Of a stretch of DNA of 64,000 bases, positions 17,480-26,900 are shown piece after piece. The notes beneath the pieces were generated by a model. The model ran no database searches. It was not told where the DNA came from and saw nothing but the letters and a program-made list of their open reading frames with translations. Every line of letters begins with the position of its first letter. The first letter of the stretch is position 1. The stretch spans positions 310,001 through 374,000 of the forward strand of contig CBDCWQ010000018.1 of the NCBI GenBank assembly GCA_965223435.1. Reading direction: 5' to 3'. This stretch comes from CBDCWQ01 sp965223435. Lineage in GTDB: Bacteria; Myxococcota; Kuafuiibacteriia; Kuafuiibacteriales; Kuafuiibacteriaceae. Position numbers and translations under genes: made by a program.

Positions 17480-17773
17480 ATGGGTGATTCATCTGACTTG
17501 GGTACGGGCGAGCTTTCGCTCGAAGCCGAGCTTTCTCGTCTCGCGCCAGAGGAGCGGCACCAAGTTGAGGCAGAAATACAACTTCGAGCCCAAGCCAATT
17601 GCCTCGCTCGAGAGCTCAGCCTAGATCCCGGCGATGTCTATCACCAACTGAAACAATTCATGCGTCCCCCGATGGAGCGCGGGGCGTTTCTGCTACTCTC
17701 TCTGGACAGAATTCTTCACAGTAAAACTACGGCGTGTCGGACTCAGGATGAGGCCTGGTATTCATCAGATTGA
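17480..17773 (+). CDS. small hypothetical protein
   Basis: A 97-residue frame starting at ATG 17480, 30 bp after kdsC. The first 70 residues are acidic and helical (LSRLAPEERHQVEAEIQLRAQANCLARELSL) and then read DPGDVYHQLKQF. I think similar short proteins occur in myxobacterial genomes, but I cannot name a family. The last 25 residues (RGAFLLLSLDRILHSKTT onward) look unlike the first part, and the gene may be truncated or frame-altered at its 3' end, just where the decayed gene starts. Function unknown. Confidence 0.5.
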   Translation: MGDSSDLGTGELSLEAELSRLAPEERHQVEAEIQLRAQANCLARELSLDPGDVYHQLKQFMRPPMERGAFLLLSLDRILHSKTTACRTQDEAWYSSD

Positions 17774-18861
17774 GGTTGCGTTGAAAGTCCTCAAGAAACT
17801 CAACAACAAAAAGTCCGAAGACTGCTTGGGCTCGAGCGAACGAGTGCAAAGGGGGGCTCTTGGCCTCGCTTGCACCGACGGCGGCCCACGCGGCCAACCT
17901 GGTTTCACTTCTCTCGGGCAACAAAGAGGATCCGGCTATAAGACAGACGAAGGCGATAGCAGATGAGGGTTGGCGGATCGATCTGCCTCTCCATTTTTTG
18001 TTCTCGATGGCGACCGGTCGACCGGATCATGGGTTGCGGGCAGAACAGCTTGCATTCGTTGGGAAGGACTTTTCGACGAAGCTACAAAGAGGCAAAAGTA
18101 AGGAGCTACTGGCTCTCATAGACTCCGCGCCGGGGGTCGATCAGTGGCTGAAGGAGCGGCCCGTTCTTGTCATCTCACACGAGGTCCTATCGCGCTACAT
18201 TCGCCAGCCAGAGACATTCCGGCCAAAATTTGAGATGGGGCAATATTTGATGCTCCTTTTTCCCGGAGATTTTTCTGTGGTCACTTACTTTGAGTTTTGG
18301 CTTGTGCATCTCCTTAGGCGTGGTGAAATTTGATCCGGTGGATGACCAACCCGACACGCTCGAGCGCCTAAAAGAAGCCTTTGCCCTGGCCCAGAGGGCT
18401 GTCCCGCCGATAGATTTTTCGTTGTTGCATACTCCTCAGATTTCCATGATTGCCTCAGTGCAGGCGATTTTCCGGTCTGTGCGTGATGCGGGGCTTGAAG
18501 AAGAGGGGAGGGTACTGACTCTCTCCGGCCACTACCATGGGACCCATGATGTCTCCGCTCTCCATGTTCCCCCGGCGCCCTGGCGATACGCCGTCATCGA
18601 GGGAACTTCTTCGGTCGGGGAGCCCCGGTTTTTCCATTTCCTCTATTTTCTCGACGCGCAGGGTGCCGTGTCAGAGCTGAGCGTCCGTGTGAATTGGGAT
18701 CCCGAAAAGAACGTGGCCTTGAAAAAAAGGGCTATCTTCCAGCCTTCATAGGTGAAATTCTTAGGGACAAGGGGTTCAGCGAAACGGACAAGACGTGGCG
18801 CGACAATCAGTGGGAGGTTTTTGCTGCGTTCTTAGACGCTGCCGACGAGGCATCGCGCTAG
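17748..18861 (+). pseudogene. frameshifted gene of unknown function
   Basis: Protein-like sequence runs through successive plus-strand frames: from ATG 17748 (MRPGIHQIEVALKVLKKL), then 17860-18333 (EGWRIDLPLHFLFSMATGRP to FEFWLVHLLRRGEI), then 18290-18751 (VKFDPVDDQPDTLERLKEAF onward), then a final piece ending in TAG at 18861 (KKGYLPAFIGEILRDKGF, DNQWEVFAAFLDAADEASR). The shifts fall at a G6 run (17851-17856), near 18300-18330, and at an A7 run (18722-18728). This pattern means either decay or homopolymer base-calling errors in one ordinary gene of about 370 residues. No signal peptide or family was recognised. Confidence 0.5.
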
Positions 18862-19184
18862 GTCGAAGGAAGCGCAAGAAAAATACGATGCCGGACACAC
18901 CGTAGAGGCAAGAAAGTAGGCGCAGCACTCCCAACCCCATCGACGTACGATGACAAAAGCAACGTGCGCTCTAAAGTTCGCGCACCGCACGCGCACGTTG
19001 CGCGAAACTCGTGAGGTTGCTCATTGATATGGCCCAACGCGACGACTGGTAGAAACCCGACACAGATACGAAAGCATATTCTCCGGCATTGTTTGTTACC
19101 TAGCGTAATCGCTGCGAATAAAGCCCGTCCGCCAATAGGGATAGCTTTGCAGCCTTTGGCTGTTGTGTCATAAGGTAGACTTGA
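18862..19184. other. intergenic stretch with overlapping hairpins
   Basis: No supported gene. It contains GCAACGTGCGC at 18959-18969 and its exact complement GCGCACGTTGC at 18991-19001 (21-nt loop). An overlapping alternative pair is AGTTCGCGCA at 18975-18984 with TGCGCGAAACT at 18999-19009 (one extra A). The two stems cannot form together. No T-run follows, so this is not an ordinary terminator. The region would also hold the promoter of the TIGR04255 module. Confidence 0.5.
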
Positions 19185-19976
19185 GTGGTGAGCGGCGGAG
19201 AACACTTACCTTCATTTGAAGAACCGCCCGTTGTTGAGACAATCCTTGGGGTTCAGTTCCTTCCGATGGTGCGCTTCAAGGGTTTTCACGCGGGCGTCTT
19301 TTCATCTCAACTTGGACCAGAATGGACTGAGGTTGAAGAACAGCCACTCATTGCGGGGCAATTCGAAAGGTTTGAGAGCTCTCCCCCTTGGGACCTCGCT
19401 TTGGCTTTCGACGTCGGGATCGGAGCGCCGCCCGTCAGGCTATGCATCCGCAATGCCGATCGGAATGGGATGATACAGGTTCAACGGGACCGGATTCATT
19501 ACAACTGGCTCGGCCGGTTGGGCGCTAAGTACCCGCGATACCAGCAAGTTCGAAAACGCTTCGACGAATTGTTCACAAACTTCCGCACGTTTCTTAAAGA
19601 GCACCAACTTGGGGACGTGGCACCAAATCAGTGGGAGGTGACCTACGTCAACCAGCTTTCCAAGGGGTCTGTTTGGGCGACTGCCGCAGACCACTTGTCG
19701 GTCCTGAAACTCAAAGGCTCACCTATAGTTCAGGAACTTGAAACTGAGGCTGCAGATGTCACCCTTCGATTCCTAATCCCACCCAACAGAGGTCGGTTGC
19801 ACGTCGAGAGCAGGCAACAACGCGATGCGGTGCGATTGACGCTCACGGCCAGGGGGCCAGCAAAATCCCTCGATGAGGTGTCAGAAGGGCTCGATATTGG
19901 CCGCAGGACCATTGTGACTGCATTTGCCGAGTTGACGTCCGTGGAAGCTCAAAAAAAATGGAGGCCAACCTCATGA
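19185..19976 (+). CDS. TIGR04255 family protein (module A, gene 1)
   Basis: A 263-residue cytoplasmic-looking protein with the TIGR04255 hallmarks: an N-terminal LPSFEEPPVVETILGVQF and a C-terminal helix after a beta-rich middle (PNQWEVTYVNQL, DVTLRFLIPPNRGRLHVES). The family is described only as sporadically distributed, with no known function. The start is GTG at 19185 or 19188, with no good ribosome-binding site. It overlaps the next gene by ATGA. A second, divergent member with its own two followers lies at 38548-39333, so this is a recurrent module in the accessory region. Confidence 0.8.
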   Translation: MVSGGEHLPSFEEPPVVETILGVQFLPMVRFKGFHAGVFSSQLGPEWTEVEEQPLIAGQFERFESSPPWDLALAFDVGIGAPPVRLCIRNADRNGMIQVQRDRIHYNWLGRLGAKYPRYQQVRKRFDELFTNFRTFLKEHQLGDVAPNQWEVTYVNQLSKGSVWATAADHLSVLKLKGSPIVQELETEAADVTLRFLIPPNRGRLHVESRQQRDAVRLTLTARGPAKSLDEVSEGLDIGRRTIVTAFAELTSVEAQKKWRPTS

Positions 19977-20374
19977 TAGCTGCAGCTGTTCGAGAACTGG
20001 AATATCAGCCCCCTGGAGCCGCTCGCCCGGAAGAAATGGCAAGCGTGGAATATGAGCGTCCTTGCTGGGACCAGCTAGAACAGAAACTCTTGGAATGGGC
20101 GCAGAACCCCACTACGTTGGAGGATGACGACTTCGAACCGCCAACGGCAGAGGTCCTTCGAAGAGCTCGCCGTTTCATCATAGTGATGCGTGAGCGCTCT
20201 CGAATGAAACATGACCTGCGCCTTTCTCGCGTATCTCCCGATGGTGCGGGGGGACTTTCCTTTGAAGAAGTCAGCGGTCCGCAGAGCCTCGTATTTGACT
20301 TCACTCCAGACGGTGATGAGATGTCATTCTTCGCGAACGGGGATCTCATCGAAACGCAATCTATCGTGCTCTAG
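19973..20374 (+). CDS. hypothetical protein (module A, gene 2)
   Basis: A 133-residue protein from an ATG that overlaps the TIGR04255 stop as ATGA at 19973-19976, a strong sign of translational coupling. It has a helical N-terminal half (DQLEQKLLEWAQNP) and a segment FEPPTAEVLRRARRFIIVM. The beta-rich end (SRVSPDGAGGLSFEEV, MSFFANGDLIETQSIVL) resembles many short unnamed proteins with a PDGxGGxxFE motif. No signal peptide or catalytic motif is visible. Function unknown; the overlap ties it to gene 1. Confidence 0.7.
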   Translation: MIAAAVRELEYQPPGAARPEEMASVEYERPCWDQLEQKLLEWAQNPTTLEDDDFEPPTAEVLRRARRFIIVMRERSRMKHDLRLSRVSPDGAGGLSFEEVSGPQSLVFDFTPDGDEMSFFANGDLIETQSIVL

Positions 20375-20394
20375 AGCCCATAACAGAGCCGAAC

Positions 20395-20799
20395 GTGCCC
20401 GGGGGTCCTGAACTGAAAGCCGAGGAGTTGCTGCTTAGGCGTTTCCAGTTTGAGCAGTACGCTGACGGCGATGAGATGCCGAACATCAACGCGTTCAATC
20501 CTACGAAGAGAGATACAGCTGGGCTCTCGCTTTTTCGAGAAAACTACACCACGGCCTCGGAGCTTGGTGCCAAGGGCTCTGCGGGCAAAAAGTTCTGGGT
20601 TGCTCGACTCCAAGTACGTGTTGTGAGAAATTTGGGCGCAGATCTCGTCCCGGACGTTGCGCCTGAAGGTCACGTGACTGTATCCAACCTGAGGTACGAT
20701 AACCGAAGGTCTCGTGAAGCAAAGACCTTAAAGGAGAGATTGCGCCGGGACTGCATCGAGGTCGTTGGACCATTTGAAGGAACCGTTCAACGCCGATAG
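20395..20799 (+). CDS. hypothetical protein (module A, gene 3)
   Basis: A 134-residue frame from GTG 20395, 20 bp after gene 2. It starts MPGGPELKAEELLLRRFQF and continues EMPNINAFNPTKRDTAGLSL, a pattern of small unnamed proteins beginning LyRRf and aF near the N-terminus. It contains a beta-rich centre (KFWVARLQVRVVRNLGADL) and a conserved-looking APEGHVTVSNL. Soluble, no signal peptide. Its position suggests it belongs to the TIGR04255 module. It converges on the giant lipoprotein gene, with 112 bp between them. Confidence 0.65.
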   Translation: MPGGPELKAEELLLRRFQFEQYADGDEMPNINAFNPTKRDTAGLSLFRENYTTASELGAKGSAGKKFWVARLQVRVVRNLGADLVPDVAPEGHVTVSNLRYDNRRSREAKTLKERLRRDCIEVVGPFEGTVQRR

Positions 20800-20911
20800 T
20801 CTGCACTTCATTGTTTCTGGAACTATACTCAGACCCTTCCTATAGGAAACACCGGCGACGGAATCCCTCATGAATCTGAGTGTTTCTATGAGCCGATTTT
20901 GAGGCCAATTG

Positions 20912-23900
20912 CTAATTCTGTTCGGTGAGGAAGTGCACGAGGTACTCTTGGCCGACTTCGGCTGATTCCACTTGGATGTGCCCACTTGCGCGGCCGTCAC
21001 TCCATTCTTCTGAAGGCACGATATCGACGACACGTCGTTTGTAGAGCAAGAGCACGGCGTGGCTCGAGCGGAGGTTCTGAGGAGCGCCGAGTGAAATCGG
21101 AAAGACTTCTTGGCCATCATGGAGTCTGATGACAAAGGCTTCGTTGACCCGAACGGTGCCGGTTCGTGGGAGATCGGAGATGTCCTCGTGGGCAATGAGG
21201 TGTTCAACCGCTGAAGGAAATGAACTCGTCGGTTGCATGGCGCTTGCGGCGCCATTAACCAGTCCATGAAACCGACTGGGGAAAAAGACTGCTGGGACCC
21301 CGAGGGATGCAGCGCGTCCGTGCTTTTCCATGCTTGCCAAGACGGCTGCTGCCAAATCCGAGCCCGTCACTTTGATGCCATTTTTGTTCAAACGAAGCGC
21401 TGCCGCGGCCATGCTCCCGACCACGACGGGTGGCACGACAGAGTTGCCCCTCGTCAAAGTCGGAAGACCGGTCCCTTCCGTGTACACGCTGATACTTGGC
21501 GCCGCACCATGGATCGATTCACCTACGTTTGCAAGGGGCCGCACCGATACCTTCGATGGCGGCAAGGATATGATTGACTCGGTACCGGTGAACAGCAGAA
21601 GCGATGGGTCTTTGGCGGCAACCAAGCCCAATGCATCTTGCTCATAACCTGAAACATTGGGGGCACCGGTCACAGTAACCATACGACGACTGCCCATCAA
21701 GCTGATGTATTCTTGCAGAATTTCTGCTTGAGCCTCCGTTGCTGCTCTGCTCGTCAATAAGGAGATCCCCTCAAAAGTACCAGGTACCCAAAAGCGCAGA
21801 CTCAGGGATGCAGTGAGGATGGGCTCCCCATCATCGTGGAGTTTTGCGATGACTTCCATGGCGCGCGGTATCACCGGAAACGAGTCGGCTTCGATCCCGA
21901 CGATGCCCACGTCCGCTGGATTCACGCCTTGGTATTGGCCCCAAATTCGAAGCTGATCCCGTAGCCACGCGGTCATTTCGTGACCGTGGGCTACCGTTTC
22001 TTGTGGTTTCCGTTTGAACCTATCGACCACGATTACGGTCAAGACGGGGTGCTCGTTCACCCGACCGTCTGTACCCTCTATTCGGAACCAGTGCGGCGCG
22101 GGGACCTTCTTTAACTCCTCGCGTGTAAACTCCAGAATTGCCGTTTTTCTTTCTTCGAAAGAAAGCGCCTCAAATTCCGTTGTCTCAGCTTTTTTCGACT
22201 CCCTGTGATTGGTGTTGCTGCTAGACGTCTCAGCTTGGTCAGGAAGTCCATCGGTGCGGTACTGATTCTCGGCAGCGAGTAGGGCTTGGTGGGGGTTGTT
22301 GCTGTGGCTTTGGGTGCCCACCTTCTGAAGCCGGCCAGAGGCGGATGTATAGATGTCCACGCGATCCTTGAGGACCAAACGTATCGCCGATTGGGTTGGG
22401 TTGATGGTTTGGATGAGGTCAAAGGCGCGCTGTGCGACTTCTCGGTTCCTTCCGCCAGGGACAACGCCGACCAACATGATTTTCTCGCGGGGAGCGCGGC
22501 TTGGAAAGCTTACGGTCTTTCTCGACGAAAAGGCCATGTATAAATCGCCACCGGTTTTGCCGCCTTGGGGCACATAGAACTGGAGCATCGTTTTGCCGCC
22601 TAGCACTTCGTCCGCGGCTTTGACCTGATCGGGGTCGGTAAGCGGATGGGCGCTTCGGTAAACCTCTGATCCCGAAAACCGGTAGGTGACAGGCACGTCT
22701 GAGGTGCTAGGTGCCGCCGATGGCGTCGTGTTGGCGGGCGCGGTGGTGAGACCCTGGTCCGTCGAGTCCTCGGTGCTGCCGCTTCCGAGGGGCGTGGTGG
22801 CGGCCGTGTTTTTTTCGTGAAGACTCGAGTACCCTGCGGCATCGCGCCACCAAGGTGGGGTGCCGTTGTCCCAGGTCGGTTTGATGGAATGACCGGAGGC
22901 TCTTTCGGCGGCGTTGACGTCGAAAAAGCCACCGAGAATCAAGCCCCGTACGCTTTGGAGCATTCCATTGCGGAAGGTTTCGTCTGGAATATACGCAGCG
23001 ATTTCTAAAAAATTTTGCCACCAAAGATGATGGCGCAAAAAGGTGTCGACGATGGCCTCGCGGGGTTGGTCGGTGTCGAGGACAAAGACTTTGACCCGTC
23101 CTATTTGGCCTAGAACTTCTGGGGAGTCGGGAATCGGCAGTCCGAAGAACTGGTCTTTCGGGATCTGGTTGAGGCCGGGAACCAGATCGGGCAGGTGGCC
23201 GGTATCGAAGCCGTAGATCTTGTCGGCATCAAAAACTCGCGAAACGCCGGCGGAGGTTTGGTAGGTCCGGCTTGCGCGAATCACGGTCTCATCATTGTAG
23301 TAGAGCCCTATGCTGACACCGTGGTTTGTCAGTTCGATTTCCTTGAGGACCTCGTCGGCGGCAATACTTCCCACCTCAGTCCAAGCCGGGCTCGGGGCCT
23401 CTCGGAAAGCGACCATGGTCGTCAGCCCGGCATCGATCTCACTGGTTGCGGCGAGTGGTAAAACGACGGGAACCGCTGCTGCGGCCAGCCATGGATCTGC
23501 CTTGACCAACTCACGAAAGGCGCCGATCAACATCCGTCCAGGGGAGCGGACCACTCCGCGAAGGGCGTAGACACGGGCCTGGGCGTGTTCACCCTTTGTT
23601 GCCTTCAGTTCATCGCTCTGCATCGAGGCCGTTACGTTTTTGAGCAGAGTCGCTAGAGCGGCAGAATAGGTATCTGTTACGTCCGTTGCATGTGCATCTG
23701 CACGCTGAAGCTCTGAGGTGAAGTGTGAGGGCAACTCGGATTGGGTCAAAGCCAGCGCGTTCAGATCAGATCCAAAAGTCGAGGGTGCTGACTCGGTTTC
23801 GAAATGGTACACTTCATCGACCTTGACCCCATGTGGGTACCCCCTGTGGTCTCGTGATGGAATCACTTTGATCATACCCACATCGATGAGCTCGTCATGA

Positions 23901-26900
23901 AGTTCGTCTGGGAAACGAGATTGTTTGATGATCTGGTAATAGTAGACCTGGACTTGGTGGTCTTCTTGGAGCTCAATGTCCCAGCTTATCTGGCCTACCC
24001 CGTCCCACAAAGCTTCGTGGACATAACCTTCAGCGCCGGGCCCCTGTTGGAGTTCTTCGAAGGCTTTGTTTTTGTCGTCAAGCAGAGAGCCTTTCCATAC
24101 GTAGAGGACGTAGTCTCGGTCGAGGTCAAAGACGCCCTCGTGAAGCACGGAGGCGTTGATCACAACTTGTCGACCGGTCGGCCCGTAACCCCCAAACACG
24201 TTCGCGGCGTATTTCATGCCCCGTGGCCAAGGTTTCATGTCGTGACAGCTGCTGGGATCGCGATAGCGATGGTCGTTGATGTCGATAAGGTCTACGCAGC
24301 AACGGGCCTTGATTTTGGGCATGGGGTGTCCGGCGGGCGTTCGAACCAGCAACGGGTCGGCCTCCAATGGGATGCGCTCCAAGTGATCATAATCTGTGCC
24401 CCAGGCCTCAGCGTTGTTGGAGGCCCAGTAGGTGTATCGACGACCCCCCTCTTCGCAAACCATCTCGATGGCCTTGAGTCTATTGAGGGACAGGACTTGG
24501 GTGTTGACGACGACGGTCCAGTGCTGGGCGGCGTAGCTCCAGCTTCGAACGGCACCCTCACCGTTGGGGACCGGGGCGCCTCCGCCGATGATGACGATTG
24601 CGCCCCGCGGCCGGTCTAAGGATAACATTTGTTGCCATGAAAGCGGCGCTCGACACACGGTTGCCTCAGAGGCACCGAGCGCAATGAACCAGTTCTGAGC
24701 CATCAGTGGGGGCGGAGGTGGCCATGTGCCGAGTGCAGCGAGCGCGATGTGGGCTGGTTCTTGGCCGGACAGGCCAGCCATCGGAAGGCTGGAGACGACC
24801 TCGCAGCCTGCCGGAGGTTCGAACGGGATTCCGGCGCCAATAATAGTGAAGTTGTCTTCTACCCCAAGCACATCCACCGTCACCTGGCCGGCGACCGCGG
24901 ACGGTACGCCGAGCTGAATCAGAAGATTGCTCACATACGGCCCAAGGGCAGGTGCGCCAATCTTTTGCCCCAGCTGCGCAAGTTGGGCCCACAGAACCGG
25001 GTCAATGGCTGCTTGCTGCTCATCGGGGTTGTAGGTCCCGAGGAAGGTGGGCGCGGCAGCCGAAGCGTTCGGGGGAGGGGTGGCGGCGTCGGTGGCAACG
25101 GCGGAGTCTGGAGCCAAAACGGATGCGGCCAGGGGAAGCAAGTCAAAAGCACTGCTGGGGCGCTCGAGCACCAAAAGCAATTCATCTACGCCTCCGCCCC
25201 CGCTGCGCCGGTGCCATGCGTGCCGGAATCGCTTGCTCACGGAAGCACAGTCTTGACCGAGGTGCGCCTCGAATGCGCGTCCAGATAGGGCCCCCCGTAG
25301 TTGGGGCACTTCGGCTTCACAGAAGGCGCCGAGTTGATGCTGGATTCGCCGCAGACCAAGTTCGAAATTTTCTTGGTGCCGCCGAAGCCACTCGTGACGC
25401 GGCGTAGAGGCCTTGAGGGCCTCAATCATGAAATCGATGGCGACAAGCTTTCTCAAGGGCGCGTCAAAAGTATGGTACTGGGGCTCTGTGCGAAGCAGTT
25501 CGTGAAGTGTGCTGACGTAGAGCGCCTGGAGGCGGGCGTCTAAGGTCTCTTGGCTCGGTAGATCTGAAGACCCGCCCAGATCGAGCATGGCCTCGGTGTT
25601 GACGCCGAGAAAATCTCGCGGATTTTGGACCTTGCTCTGGTAGTAGTCGTACACATCGATAAACCAAATCGCAGCGGTAGATGAAGGGAGGCGGGTCATC
25701 AGGTGGGGAATTCGCACCGACGAATAGGGAAATCCGTCTTGGCCGTTGTCCCGAACAAAACGCTGCATATCGACCCATAGCCGAGTGGCCTGAAACCGAA
25801 AGGCGTCGGCGTCGACCGGGTGGGTGTGGGTGAGCGCATCCGCAAAGTAGAGGAGTCCTAAGATGAGGCCGGTGGTGGCCTCGAGGTGATAGAGTTCTTC
25901 TTGCTGATCGCTTTGGTTGACGTATGGATCCTTAAAATTGTTGGGGAAGTAGAACGCGCCGAAGTAGGTGTTGCCCGAAAACGCGAGTTGGTCGCTCGTA
26001 AAACGGTCAACCGTATAATGAAGGCACCGCGCAAGCTTGTCATGGTACGTCTTGGGCAGGTCGGCGTAGTCTACCGATAGGGACAACCAACTGCAGTTGT
26101 CGATGGCACTCAGGTTTGCGGCCTGGAAGGTCGAGTCCACAAAGTGACCACCGGTTACGACTCGACCCTTGGATTCGTCCCACAGAAGCTCAAAAATGGC
26201 CTCGCGTAGCTTATCTCGCCATCGAACGATTTCGTCGAGGCCACCGACCCGATCGAGGACCTCGCTCGGGAGGCCCCGAGTGATTTGGTCCCATTCTCGA
26301 ACGGCATGATTGAGCACACTCAAGGTGTCGAGATTGTGCTCGGTGACGACATTTTCGGCCCGGGCTTCTTGTTTGAGGACATCAAAAACCCAGGCGGTAT
26401 CCTCTTGAAATCTAAACGGTCGCCTTGTCGAGGCGCGTTCGTTGCCGTTCGCGTCTCGGTAAAATGTGTTGATGCTTGGGGGTTCGTCGACGCGGAGGGT
26501 TTCGTACCCGATGACGTCCAGGATGTCGTAGTATGCCCATGAACGGTCCATAGGGTCTCCATCGGCCAGCCCCACCCGCTCGTCATTGAGATTGAGCATG
26601 GCGCCCAGGTTGTCTGCGTATTTGAGGCCGGAAGCGGTGGTTCCGGCGGTCATCAACCATCCTGCCAGTGGCGTGGAGGCTAAGTTGCCGGCCCGGTGCT
26701 TGGATAGACCTGAAAGCCCCTCTAGGTAGCATGATTGAATTTTTCGGTAGTCTGCCGCGGGTAACTCGCGGGCCATCCGAGAGGAGAGGTACGCGCCAAT
26801 GCCATGGAGCACCCACGCATTGGCGCCGGTCACCAACCGGGCGTCCTTCCAGGTGTCGTCTTTGGTATTCCACGAAAAGGGCCATCCCTTGATGATTTTG

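Noticed and set aside
18719..18735. Programmed -1 frameshift at the A7 run
   Set aside because: The zero-frame codons do not fit a clean slippery heptamer (the first re-pairing would be AAA to GAA), and the same gene has other breaks.
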